A stretch of DNA of 64,000 nucleotides from Rotaria macrura (GCA_900239685.1 OENT01000003.1:426993-490992); one strand, 5' to 3'. Positions 24,301 through 37,553 are shown, counted from the stretch's first letter. Numbers and translations: made by a program. Notes: generated by a model from the sequence alone, not told the origin.

Positions 24301-27300
24301 TACATAGGGACAATGAGCTGTATAATTGAAGTAATTAATCATAATCTTTTGAAAGAAGAATAAACTTTATGATGAAAATAAACATGGGAACAAGTTGTCT
24401 ATTTATGAAAAATAAGTATGAAACCAAAACAAAAAGAGAATACATACAACGAAAACACTCCATGATTGTGTGATCATAAATAAAACTTGATTTAGAATAG
24501 AAATGAGAATCGTAAAGGACAAAATAGAAATGAATAGTAAAGGTTTTGAATGTGATATCGCAACTATTGAGTAAAATTCATCCACACTTTTGAATAAATA
24601 TTTCAGAAATATGAAATCATAGTTTGATGCGTAAACACTAGATTGATAGACTAAGAAATTTTCAAAATTCTAAACAGTGAATGAATACGATATTCAATTG
24701 TGATTTGACCTTTACAAAAATACGTCAATAACTATGTAAATCAAAAAGTTGTTCTCTTCAAAATTCATAATTCCGTAAGTCACTGATATAATATGGAAGA
24801 CATCAGAGCTTGTTCGTCGACTAGTGAATGTTTAATCTTTCATCGATTCATGACAATCGTGTGATCAACGTTAGATTGTATCAGAATCATTTATATCTCT
24901 TTCGTATTTTAATGTCGGATGTACTAAGTAATTCGGTTGTCATATTCTAAAAGAAAAATGGAGCATGTTGAGCATCTCGATTATTTTTATGTAACAACGT
25001 TGAAGACTATTTTATATCAAATTAAAAGAGAAAACTTTCGAATGTCTGATCAAAGCAAAAGATAGAATTCTGACATTTGTAGTTATCATTGAAAATCTTT
25101 TTCATGAAAAATTCACAATTTCTAAAATATTCTACTTGTAACCATTGGCATTGCTTTAGTCGTTTTGATTTCGATGACGCTTCAGAGAAATGCATCGAGT
25201 ATACTTTCGGTTAACTATAGAAACAACTAAGTATCTGCAAAACTTTGTCACTTTTTCTACTTCGTTCAAAATTCTATGTTTGAGTATATTACTCTTGCCT
25301 GAAGATAGTTCTCAATTTTCATCAAAATATGGTCACAGTACGTGACTTAAGAACATCTGATTCTGTTTTCTTGTTTGTTGGATGTAATCGAAACTTCCTG
25401 GAATATTTCCCCTCCAGGATTTTCATCTATTGGTGAATATCAAAAATTCTTTCTATCTCATGCTTTCGTATAGGATCAACTCCACCAAGTAGGATTCATT
25501 CAGAAATGGTCATATATTTTTATCATCCTGCCATAGACGAATGATGATATTACTTAAAAATAACGTTGAGATATTGAATTCATATCAACAGTCTTAGATT
25601 TCTAGTGCATCACTCAGTCTTTGGTTTATGAATAACAACTTGTAATTGTCTTAATCATTAAACAAAAAATCCCTTCATTTTTTCATGATGCATATCTAGA
25701 CAATAAATAGATTTTTGTTAGATGACTATTTCTTGAACATCCGATACACTAGTACATAAAAGCAAAGTTATTTTGTTTCGTCTGATGCGGCAGACATAGT
25801 GTTTAGTTTTTATTGAAATAGATACTAAGAAATATTAGTTTATTGCTTTCTAAATAAATGTCACTCATGTAAGCAAAACAGTAGAATTTCAAACATAAAT
25901 AGATGTATAAATATCACGTAGTTTCTTGACTATTTTGATTAGAATAGTTGCTTCTTGGATACTGGTAAACAAACTCTTTTTACTCAATCTTCCTAAAGAA
26001 AACCATTTATAATTATAATTGTTATCAATGAGAACATACACATGGAATAGAAAATTCGTAGATATGGTTATTTAGATATACATTCTTAAGATTTACAATG
26101 ATGTTTGCCTCTAGATAACTATGTATCATATTCACAGTGCTTCTCTATCAAAAAATATATATCCTGTTATTTGATCATGAATACAGATATGAGAAAGCAA
26201 GCAAACATGGCAATCATGTCTTGTTATTCTAACCGATTGGGTAGTCCCAAGATTCTATTAGTTGACAGGTTTTATGATATCTAACATAAAAAATTCGATC
26301 GAATGTTCTTCGAGTGACGTTAAATTTGTAAATGATTGTTTGTTATCAACATTAATGATGTTGCTCCTTGATCGAATGTGAGAATATCGAAGGACAAAAG
26401 TAATAAATCAAAGAAACACATAAAGAGAGAGGTATGTATTATGTACATTTATATATATATAATGTCCTTGAAGATATATTAGATTCATTAGTGAAGAACT
26501 TGTCAAAATACTTGATGAAAGTAGTGAATAAATTGTTTGTTAGAATATTTTCAAGATCAATGATTCGTAAAAATTTCTATGTTTCAATAGAAGTCAGTTC
26601 GTCTAATTATAAGTAACAATAATGGTCATACATACATACACTGCCTTCTAGCTATCTCTTGGCATTTTTTTATACGTTTTTTTGTTATATTTTGTATTAC
26701 ACCGACATCCATAATCATTTAGAACGATTCAATCAACCAAATATTTGACCGTGTATAAAGTTTCTTCAAGGAGACGCGATACATTTTCATCAGTTATGCA
26801 TTTTCATTTATAGTATACGTTGAAGTGTGCAAGTACGAAGTCATCAAAAAACAATTGCACTTCAATGTCATATGGATCATCTCATCATGATCCATATCAT
26901 AATGGTCTTATAAATGTAATGGAATATTTAGATTGTTTATTATTTCTGATTGCGAAACAGAATAAAGATGACATTTTAATAAATCTTTTTTTATATATGC
27001 ATCGACCTGCGCATGATCTCCACAACATTGTTACGTAGTATTACATCATACAAATAGAAGATGTATTTAGTTGATAATGATTTCCGAAAGAGATGTTCAG
27101 TTTTCTTTATCGTTCGATATTTCTTTTTTCTTGCATTCAATATTAATCTACTTTGACATCTTTTTGTTGACATGTGTTGTCGCAAAATTTTTCGTCACTT
27201 GTTCTCTTGTCATGTTACATTGAATGATGGGCAACATATAATTCGATTGCATTATAATCAATTGTTAATAAATTGATACGATCCATATCATTAAATATGC

Positions 27301-29464
27301 AAGTAATCGGAATATTTGTCTATTGAGATTATATAGATTGAAGAATAAAATATTAACACAAATATGATATTATATGAATTTATTCGAAATTTGAACATCA
27401 TCTTCGAAAGATATATAACCAAAGATACAATACTCTAATGATCATATTGAGTCTATAAAATCATCCAATGACTTTGGAGAATAGAGATGACTATGAAGAG
27501 AATCCTTGATCTCTTATCTATGTTTCTCTTCCGTTTGAATCATTATCCTATCAATGACAATCATACATATTCTTCTTTCATACGATGAATATCTCTGAAA
27601 TCTCATCAAGAGTAGCCGCGGCACAATCAGATAAAATACTCTCCAATGCATTACATCGTTAAATTAAAAAGTATTTCTTCTAATACGAGATTCACAAATC
27701 ATCCAAACATGGTCTAACGATTATATAAAGGTCAGCAATAAAAATCCATCAACAAAACACAAGAATTATGATAAATGATGATAGTATCATTTCAAAACAG
27801 GCGAATCATCTGCTATTTTATGAACAATATGTTCGCTATGATAAGAACGAGAACAGATACAAAAAAATAATTGAATAGGTTCTTTTTTTTTCTTTTGAGG
27901 GCATTTTTCATTTTGTGTGTAGCAATGAGATATAATGATACATACAATAAGAGTGACAATATGGAAGTTCTACAATCAACCTAGAAATGATTTGGTTAAC
28001 ATATATATATATATATATATATATATTTGTGCCAGCTGGTGGTAATCATGTTCTGATGATTACCGTATGAGCTATTATATACATCTCACTTGCAATCATA
28101 TATCTTCTAGCAAGAACAAAGGAAAAGATCAATAAAGACAAGAATATAACATACAAATAAAGTCCATATACAGGTATTTATTAACCTTGTCTACGGAACC
28201 TGACTGTAAAATACCAGAACATGTCTTAAGACTACATAGTAAATCATCAACAATATCAGTAATGTATAGACATACTAATGTCAAACATCTAGAAAAAGTT
28301 CATGGTAAATATGAAAGGTACATTTTCTTATAATGATATGGATACTGAGAGGCATGAAGAAAAGTGTTGTTACAAAAAAAAAGAGAGCAAAGAAAAGCAA
28401 ACGACATATTGAGATAATTATGAAGAAACACGTTTTATGATACTCAGAACAGTGTTAGGCATTCGGTATGCATCCGAACAACTGTTACATTACATTGACA
28501 TGATAACCTTGAAGTAATAGCTTGTAATGTATTTTTTTTTCTGTTATTCATTGAATAAAAATAGAAAAAAGCGAAGTTGTTTCTTGCTTTTTCGAATAAT
28601 AAAGTAGAAATATATTTAAGAATCAATGAGTTAACAATAGGACTTGATTTGAGTTTAATTCACAATCTACATGTATTATTACATCGATGCACTTCATCAA
28701 TAAGATCTGGCATTATACGACGAAACTTTATTTTTATCAATCTTAGACAGATCTTCAATGTCTGATTCAATGTAATTTTGACTTACTCTTCCATAGAAGC
28801 AACTGTAAAACAACGTAGATAGATGACAATCGACACTGATTAATTAAAAAGAAATACTTAGTCATGCGTATGAATGAATACATATCACTCAACACACAGC
28901 GTCAAGGTCATGTTCAAGTTCAGCTCATGTAAACGTTTAATAGTTTCTTTTCCCATCAAATTAATTACTAATCAGTAAGTAATTGAGACAATACATTTAT
29001 TAAAACGAAAGATAGATATTTACGTATAAAAAGAACAAGAAATACAGACATATTATTGAAAAAGAAAAAGAAATTTTCCAGAAAGTGACTACTAACACGA
29101 TCAATAAATGTTCATAATCATGTTTTCACTACTATTGAACGAGTTTCAACAATACAATTAATTTGCCAGTTCTAACACGGAAATGGAAATACTTGACGGA
29201 AGTAGATTTTGATTGAGCGAGAAATAAATTAGAACGGAACTTTTTATAGATATAAATTATTCAATAGCCAGTAGAACTTTCATTAGATGAAAGTCACAAT
29301 CAACAAATATTTCGTTATTCATATCGTATAATCTGTCGACTCCTTTATTTACTATGAAAAGAAAAGAAAATTCTATTAAAACAAGAAAAGAAAATATATT
29401 GTCTCTATGACGCCAATAAATATCATAGTTTAGTCTAATCTAACTATAAATATCAATATGTCTA
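18318..29464. other. About 11 kb with no supported gene
   Basis: No recognisable exon, RNA gene or complete mobile element was found. Simple repeats include (CA)n/(TA)n near 18966-19000 and (AT)n at about 28000-28026. Isolated plus-strand ORFs at 23478-23681 and 26820-27038 have somewhat protein-like composition but no splice partners or known motifs. The remainder is dense in stops on both strands. It could be regulatory sequence, decayed coding DNA or long introns of an unrecognised gene. Confidence 0.5.
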
Positions 29465-32400
29465 TCAAAGCCAAATCATAAGAACAGTTGTTGTACACCT
29501 ATATGATAATTTTCTAAGAACATTTGATCGAACCCAATTTGCTACGGCATCCGGTTCATGAAAATCACATTTTATTGCTAATGATCTTAATTTTTCCAAT
29601 TGTTTTTGTTTATTACCAATGAATAACAATGTTAATAATCGATAACAATCTTCAATCTCTGTTATGCTAACAGATAAACTTTCTAATTGATAAAATAATT
29701 CATACGTCTGTTGGTATTGATTGAAATCGCATAATGCTTCGTAGACGTTTAACGAGCGTATATTACTTTTTGATATATATGATGATAGATGAATCAAGTT
29801 CGACCAACTTTTATACGTCGATACGGTTAAAGAATGTAGTTTGGAAAAATTTTCTATAAGACTTAATAGGAAATTCTTCGAACAACTATCTAATTGAATT
29901 GTTAAATGACGAATATTATTTTGATTAATGATTGAGTATAAATAGATAAGAAATTTTTGCTCATTAACTGTTTTATTTGATATAAGCGTTAATGATATGA
30001 CGTTTTTGTAGATAGTACTTGATCGATTAATAACCGTATTTGTTGCTATTGAATCAATTAATATACGGAGATCACGTACCCGCGAATAAATGTTATTATT
30101 ATTTCTATTATCGACAAATATATTTGAAGGACTAACAATAAAACAAAACAAAACAAAAGAAAACGAAATCAAAGATAGAAACGAAATCACTTACATAATA
30201 TCAAGTCGTCGTTTAGGATAAGGTTCTGTATATATGCGTAACATCGTATTAAACGAATACGTATATACTTCAAGACGAAAATTCCAGTTTCGTTTTCGAA
30301 AATATTCATTTTGTTCAAATGTATTTAATACGTTTTCTGATTGTATAGGCAATTCAATACAGCAATTAAAATGTTTTAATAATGAAAATGATCGAAGCAA
30401 ATATTCCCATTTTTTATGATCACTAAAATCGAGACATGATTGACTTAATGCATCAATCTTTAAAAAGAATTTCAAAGTTTCTAAATTACGAAATCTTGTT
30501 TTAAATAATTCTTCTATTTGATTGAATGGTACATTATTTATCGTTGAGATTTCTAATGAACGAATATTTGAATTAAATAGATGAGAATTTTTTATTGATT
30601 GATATCTTGAAAAATGTTGTAAATCAATATATAGATGAACATTCAACCATTTCACATTAGGAATATAATTCAGTAATCGATCTATGTAATGATAATGAAA
30701 AAACAAAAACTTGATAACTTTTTTTCTTCTTTCATCTTGATGATTCTTTTGTTCTTTTTTTGCACAGAACTTCTAAGCCCTTCCGGACATAACGGCAAAC
30801 ATACAAGATTATAAATGCTGCATTTTTTTTATTAATGACACGCAAGAATAATACTAAAGTATTATCGGAACTTTCCTCCACATAAACATTGAAACATGTA
30901 CATCAATCAAGATATGCTATCGAAAAATATCTGAAGTAATGTTTAGTTTAGTAGATTAACAAAAAAATAGTATATATTTGGCATTGAATTTTGACATTTA
31001 GCAAACACTACAGGAATCTAGTGAAGGTCTCTAAACATACATCTTGTTTTTCTTCCTGGTAGTAGTAGTATCATGATCGGGGTTAATTAACACATTAGCA
31101 CTTTTCTCTTCTAATCATATCATCTTCTATTGACTTAGCATCGCATCAATGTCTTGAAGAAAAAATAAAATACAAAAAAAAAGGATCATGTTCAATATTC
31201 TAATCTTAATAGGATATTACGATTGGATGTGTCATGATTTGCATTCCATTAAAGTCGTAAGATAATAACAAATAGTGAAGAAAGATATTTATTTTTTCTT
31301 CATTTAAGTGCAAAGAACTATATCCTGTTTATTCTTCACTATGACGATCTAACTAACGCACAGACATATATATATGTTGACAGGACACAACCTCCAAGGA
31401 CATGATTTGTTTCATGTACAAAATAGCTTCGATTTTCATCAGTGTATCTATATTATTGTCAACAAAATGTGACATGTGTCAATCACATCCTCTTTTTGTT
31501 TTCCAGAATTTATGAGGAAAAAAATGTAAAGACAAACATATTGATCTATCTTTACGTTCTTCGTAATTGAGTTTTTTTTTCATCTCTATTTTTTTTGCCT
31601 CTTTCTGCCGATTCTACTCATATGCTATTTATTACTATCGAGAAAAAAAAATAGACTTATTCAATAAAAGAATATTCTTTTCGTAAAATTATTTTTAGTA
31701 TCTATCGTGATCATCTTAACATTCGTACATAGGATATTTTTCTTCTGATTCTAGATGCCCTTTTCACTAGGTGATTTTCTTTCTATTATTTCCAAGCTCT
31801 CTCTGTTTTTCTCCAGAGGATATAGCTACACCTAAAAGGTCGTTAAGAACGGGTACTGGTCTGTGTGTCTGCGAGCGCGCTATTTTTTCTTCTGCTTCCG
31901 CTCTTTTTTTCATTCGATGGGATGCAGACATAGTTTCGTCAAGTGAGAAGATAAGCCAAACACGCACACAGTCTTCCACCATTCATTCATTCATTGATCG
32001 ATAGCAATCAACATGCGGTTTTTCTGCTGTCTAATCTATTTTTCATGCATCTTTATGAAAGATTCGTATGCTATTAACGATAACAATTTAATCCGCTGTA
32101 CATCACGTTGTTCACAAATCGTCATTTCATTTTATGAACCATTAACATTTCCTAGTGATTGTCAAAAGACTGATGACATAACTAATATCTATGATAACGC
32201 ATTACAATGTACTATTGAATATAGTATCAATTATCAGCAAAAACAAATTCATATTAAATTTCAAGCTCGTAATGACTCAACTTTGTTAGACGATGTAACA
32301 CCAAGCGAATATTTGACTCAAGAAATACGATTACATCTTAAACAAGACTCACAACTAACCGATGAAGTGATTCGAAGATATGGCTGTAATACGCAAGACG

Positions 32401-33595
32401 ATTGTGCAAGAGATTTTTATTTAAATACGGTTAATCATTTAATAAACGACGGTAAATCGTTATTAGATCAAATTAAAAGAAAAATACAGAATGATACGTT
32501 AATCATTGGTAAAGGATCACATCGTCAGTGTACTAATAGCACTTTAATAGGTAATAAAACAGCGGAAAAGTGTAAATATGGTTTATGTTATGCACGTTAT
32601 GAAAATTACAAATTAAATCAAGAACGTAATAGCAAACTTCAAAAATGTGATTTAGAATCTGCACCATTCTTATACAGTCTTATTGAATATCATGCGCCAA
32701 AACCAGTAGAAAAAGAGAAAGAATTACTGGAATATAGCTGTAATAAAAACGTTTGTAATCGAGATGATTTGATTCTGAAAATTCAAACTATTATTAATAA
32801 TTATACTCGATGGAATCCGATAAAACCAGAGTCTGTTCCGCCGATTGAAGAAAAAAAAGCAAACTCATCTATGAAACAAACGATTTCTTCCTATATCGTA
32901 GTTTTATTTTTCATTTTCATTCAATTATTCATTTCAGCTTGAATCTTCTTCTTCTTTTCTTTCTTCTTTTTGTCTATCCCTAATCTAGATCTAGTTATTA
33001 AAATAAAATTCTATTTACCTAAACAAACTATTGTACAATAATCAATAGTTAACTGTTCCAATGAAAACGTAGGTATTAAATCATCAAAATCCGTAACATC
33101 CATTAATGGTATTTGGCATGATCGTAATTTTGGCATTTGACTGAATATGTTTTTTAATACAAAAATTCTTTCTCGATCAAGACCATTGAAATTCGTCCAT
33201 TGGATTTTCAATGTATGTAATTGTTGACATATGAAAAAGGTACTTTTTTTCTCAAATAAATTTCTTAAATCCTTATAATTGATATGACATAACGTTAATA
33301 CTTGAAGATGATTCATTAAAGTAAATGAAATACGCGAAAGACTATTTATTGCTGATTTATTCGAAATTTTCAACGAATGTATTTGATTTAAAGGTATAAT
33401 ATGAATTAAATTTTCAAATTGACTTTTCGATAAATGAGATAAATCGATTTTGAACGAACATTGTGATAACAGAAAGGAAAAACGCCTGTTCAATTGACTA
33501 AAACTTTCTATCAGATTAACTGAATATAAATAATCAAATACTTCATGTATGAGTTCATTAGCTAAATCTTCGAATTTACTTGCCATTAAATTCAT
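29465..33595 (-). CDS. F-box/leucine-rich repeat-like protein, bdelloid-type family
   Basis: Exons 33019-33595, 30195-30681 and 29465-30131 join exactly in phase (577+487+667 nt) to give 576 aa. The N-terminus 'FEDLANELIHEVFDYL' is an F-box-like segment, expected to bind Skp1 in an SCF ubiquitin ligase. Irregular Leu-rich repeats follow, as in substrate-recruiting LRRs. Joining exon 1 to exon 2 restores a continuous '…LTIDYCTIVCLDRLLNYIP…', the pattern of this rotifer family, which supports a 2337-bp intron (30682-33018) even though it holds a whole gene on the other strand. The start at 33593-33595 lies 20 nt after the PIGA stop; a second in-frame ATG (MASKFEDL) follows three codons later. 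The substrate is unknown. Confidence 0.82.
32013..32942 (+). CDS. Secreted cysteine-rich, probably GPI-anchored protein nested in the F-box intron
   Basis: A single-exon frame of 309 aa. The N-terminus is a signal peptide (about residues 1-20, ending near 'DSYA'). The mature part has 12 cysteines, several N-glycosylation sequons, and near its end 'YSCNKNVCN', which recalls the terminal Cys-Asn signature of Ly6/uPAR folds. The C-terminus is a short spacer followed by about 19 hydrophobic residues with no charged tail, the layout of a GPI-attachment signal. I do not recognise a family; the Ly6-like assignment is inference. It lies wholly inside the first intron of the opposite-strand F-box gene. 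No in-frame ATG upstream competes with the chosen start. Confidence 0.75.
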   Translation: MRFFCCLIYFSCIFMKDSYAINDNNLIRCTSRCSQIVISFYEPLTFPSDCQKTDDITNIYDNALQCTIEYSINYQQKQIHIKFQARNDSTLLDDVTPSEYLTQEIRLHLKQDSQLTDEVIRRYGCNTQDDCARDFYLNTVNHLINDGKSLLDQIKRKIQNDTLIIGKGSHRQCTNSTLIGNKTAEKCKYGLCYARYENYKLNQERNSKLQKCDLESAPFLYSLIEYHAPKPVEKEKELLEYSCNKNVCNRDDLILKIQTIINNYTRWNPIKPESVPPIEEKKANSSMKQTISSYIVVLFFIFIQLFISA

Positions 33596-33615
33596 ATCTA
33601 GAAAGAGAAAGAAAC
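33596..33615 (-). promoter_or_regulatory. Intercistronic trans-splice acceptor candidate (PIGA to F-box)
   Basis: The entire 20 nt between the PIGA stop (33616-33618) and the F-box ATG is an almost pure pyrimidine run ending in TAG, then AT and the ATG. There is no room for a separate promoter or poly(A) site. This is what a spliced-leader acceptor between genes of one polycistronic transcript looks like. Confidence 0.65.
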
Positions 33616-36600
33616 TTATTCAAAATCTTCTCTTGAACAATCAATAGATACATCAATCAATCGCTTTGGTTGATAATAATCAAGAAAAAGAAATATTAAA
33701 TATGCTATTAGAGCAACAAAACTCATCACAAAACCACTAACATATCCACATTGTTTATATCTATATTAAGTTAAAATAAAATAATTCGATATTCGGTTGT
33801 TTTCGATGGAATTTTTCGACAAACCTTTGAATACGTTCTTTAATGTTAATAGACTTTTGAGTCATTACATGATTATAAACAACTTCAGTATGCTGTGCAA
33901 CCCAAAACCATGAATACCAATTTTTTATTTTATTATGCCATTCATCAGCATTGGGGACTTGTCCAATTTGTATTCTGTCAATAGCATTACATAGGCCCAT
34001 ATAAACATCTATTTTTGAAAAAATATAACCATGATAATTTATCAGAGAGAAGCAAAAATATTTATTAGTCAAACAAACCTTCAACATTAGCTTTACATGA
34101 TATCATAATATCGGAGTTTTTCTCATTTGATGGCAGTACTTCGGGAATACCACCCACCTCTGTTGATACAACAAGAAGACTATAATTTTAAAAAAATCAA
34201 TATTAGTTAAATAATCTAATGCATAAACAATTTTGTATTTTGTTGTTTGGGTTTCTCCCTCAAGGATATAGTTAATTCAATTATATGAATTGGAAGTCAA
34301 TATTTTTCAAGGTTATTAAGCAATTATTTTTATTAGGTTTTCATGCATAACATTATTTTTTATCATACCCACAAGCCGCGGCTTCAACAATAGCCATGCA
34401 AAATGCTTCTGTTAATGAAGTATTTAAAAATATATGTCCAGTATTGAGGAAATCGCGCATTCTATCATGGTTTACTGAACCCTCTAGAAAATAAATTAAT
34501 GTTTTCTGTTAATCATATTATTTTGTTCGTGTTTTTTTGTTGTTGTCAATTAATTCATGACAGAAGAATTTACCTAAAACAACACGATCTTCAGCATCTT
34601 CTCGTTCAATGACTTCACGAATATCAATTTCTTTTGGACCATTACCGGCTAAAATTATTAAGATATTTATTTCATTTATTTAATTAAATATAATAACCGA
34701 TGCGAAATTTAACGTTGGGATATTTTCGAAGTATTTTCGGTAATATACCAATCAACAGATCAATGCCTTTACGATAGACCAGTCGACTGGCAACAATAAC
34801 AACAACTGAAATTAAAAACGGCTATTATTAACTTATTTTTTTTATTAAATTTCTTACTTTCATCTGAAGATGACGGCCGAAAGCTTGTAGCGGGTGTAAA
34901 CGCTGATGAATCAACAGCATTAGGAATAACAGATACTTTAGATGATTTTAGATTGGCACGTAGCATTGTATTTTCTTTACTAAATATAAATGTAAATGAT
35001 ACACTTGCTATTTGTTTTCTCAATTTTTTTTGTGAAAGATAAATTATGTTATAAGCATTAGGTTTCATCATGCCGTTTTTTCAAGATATGTAGAAAAATA
35101 TATACCTATATATATATATGTATATTCCTCTTACAGGAAAAAAATGACTTCATAGACCTACAAAATTATGAGTGAAGGAAAGTTCGTTGTTGAAGACTGA
35201 TTGATAATTTCAGTGCGCAGCATTGTATTGAGCTAGATGTTAGTTTTCAAAGTAGAGCAAACGTATCTTAATCGCTCGAGGAATGATTGAGTTGCCCGCC
35301 ACTGGGACCATCGTTAATTAGTAAAATTCGTCCCAAAACAGAATTCTGAATTCGTCCCGTGAAGACACTAAACCGAAAATTCAATTCTCAATTCGTCCTA
35401 TCACTGCTGTTCCTAACTAATTGATGAAGAGACATTATTAAATTAATTTATTAACTTGAAAAATCATCTGACATTCACTTTATTCGAAGAAATATGAGCC
35501 ACGGCACAGAAGAGCATAACATTCAAAAAGTCATTACTTAGCCGTACAGTTTATTTTCATACATTCTTCATACTTTATAGCAAGTTCCACAACAGTAAGA
35601 ATATCAGCCGAGTCTTCTTGAAGATGAAATTGAAGCATTGAATCGATATTTTCATTCTTTTATCTCTGTTTTCGTCCATTAAAAAAGGGATTCTTTTGCA
35701 CGATGATGTTGAAATTCGTGCTCTTGACGTAAACATTATATAAAATTGAAAATGTGAGGGTGAGTTGAAAAAATCGAGTTGATTCGCTTAATGCAAAAGA
35801 TGATGCTAACGCAGCTACAGTAAACTGACGGAACATTAACAGCGATAATCGAATATTAACTAGCACTAGTTAAAGACAATTGTATAGGGGACGAATGCGA
35901 AGGGACGAATTGAGAATCGGATTTTTAGTTTTGGATTTTCATGGGACGAATTGAGAATCATTTAGTACGAGACGAATTCATCAGGGATGGATACGGTCCC
36001 GGTCGAGGTGCTCCCGAATGATTAATGGAAGAATAATTAGCTTGTTTCAACACCCAAGTATAATAATAGTATTCGGGTTGATTTTTATTGAATTTTTCTT
36101 TTTGATTGATTGATCCTGTCAATCTACGTTTTTCTTTTATTTATTAATGATGCCATTTTTAAGTCAAATGATAGATGATTTGAGAAAAGATTTGATTTAA
36201 TTACATAGCTGAACTTAACTAAGAACAAAATCAATCCTATTTTCGGTTTTCAATATCACACTCAATCGATTCATAATGTTCTCGTCGAACATAGTCATGT
36301 TTTCATCAAACTTAGTTTTGTTTATGTATTCATTTAGTTATTTTGCTTTAACGTTCTACCTCTTGATGGATGTTGCAATACAAATATTCAAGCTAGATAT
36401 TCATCTACGAGTATTATCATTATGATTGATTAAGTTAGTCGACGTATGATGCGAAACTGACAATAGACAATAGTGTGTTCCGCACTCGTATGTATATGTA
36501 AAGCATTCATAATTAACAGGATAGTCGTTTTCTATCGTAGGTTTCTCGTATGAATGCTGGGGCTTCATCTCCTCTTCCTGTTTTTCACGAGTTGATAGGT

Positions 36601-37548
36601 ATTAGCTGTTCAACTTTGGAATGAATCATAACTCTTCGCAGAATAAAAGACCTTAGATTAGTGAGAAATGGTTTTTTCGCTGAATGGGTATAGTGATATT
36701 GTGCATGAAGTAATAATTTCCTGTGGCTATTGATTCATGATACTAGCGAAGAAAAAAAATTTATGAGGAAGCTGTCGGTAAACAAACAAATAATCATGGT
36801 TCATTCCGTTTTCTATTTCATTTAATAAATGCACAATTCAAATCATCTGCATATTTACCACGTATGTGAAACACAAATAATATGATGACAATCAACAAGT
36901 GATACTTGAAGAACTTTGTTTGTTAATATGGAACTTAAATCAGCAAAACCAAATAATGAATGATCAGTAAATACAGTTCGAATGCCGAGTGTTTTAGCAT
37001 GATGCATCGTTTCATGTGCTAACGTGGAAAATGACTACGTAAAAGTCAAGTAAAGAATATTCCATTGATATTAGAAATAATAGAAAATAGTGCACGTTTA
37101 AAAGTATACTTACGGAATGACCATGTACAATCGTAATTTGTTCGCGTATCAATATTGATCGTATCAATGGAATGGTACTAAACACAGTTGGCAAAATTGT
37201 ATTATTATAAAATGGTTTAAATGGTAAATAATAAACCTATATAATTCAACATTAAATATTTTGGTAGGAAACAACAAACCATTATCTTTACTTTAAGTCC
37301 ATTCATCATATATCGAACGCCAACACGATCATCATATGCGTGTGTAACAACAATTACTTTATGATTGCGTTGAATTAAGCATTGCGATAATTGATATATA
37401 TGATTCTCAACACCTCCGATAAGAGGATAGAAAAAATCAGAAACCATGCTAACAAAACAAAAACAAAAATGAAACCAAACAATATCGGTCTTAGAATAAA
37501 ATTTCAATTAGAAAACTACCATATGCGGTGTTGGGCTTTATCGTTCAT
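33616..37548 (-). CDS. PIGA: PIG-A, GlcNAc transferase of GPI-anchor synthesis
   Basis: PIG-A is the catalytic subunit that transfers GlcNAc from UDP-GlcNAc to phosphatidylinositol on the cytosolic face of the ER, the first step of GPI-anchor synthesis. Exons read in order: a 29-nt first exon (37520-37548, MNDKAQHRI…), then '[20 protein letters not shown]', '[12 protein letters not shown]', '[14 protein letters not shown]', '[20 protein letters not shown]', '[14 protein letters not shown]', '[20 protein letters not shown]' (the GT4 E-x7-E region), and '[14 protein letters not shown]'. The C-terminal exon carries one membrane span ('[18 protein letters not shown]') and ends 'DCSREDFE'. The intron at 34980-36858 is 1879 bp and contains a transposon. 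Its donor at 36858 restores 'SHTCKENTML', the length seen in the human protein. Confidence 0.93.
35281..36023. mobile_element. Non-autonomous DNA transposon (hAT-like by target duplication) inside a PIGA intron
   Basis: Direct 8-bp repeats GAATGATT flank the element at 35281-35288 and 36016-36023. The body (35289-36015, 727 bp) has imperfect terminal inverted repeats sharing an inner 'GGGACC', extending inward for about 120 bp on each side. Both arms carry repeated copies of 'CAATTCGTCC' or its complement (35327-35405; 35883-35985). No transposase is encoded; the interior is AT-rich. An 8-bp duplication is typical of hAT elements, but the extreme termini diverge and do not show a standard hAT end, so the superfamily is tentative. 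Confidence 0.7.
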
Positions 37549-37553
37549 TTTAT

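Noticed and set aside
28000..28026. (AT)n tract considered as a regulatory or cruciform element
   Set aside because: A plain dinucleotide microsatellite; similar tracts occur elsewhere in the window.
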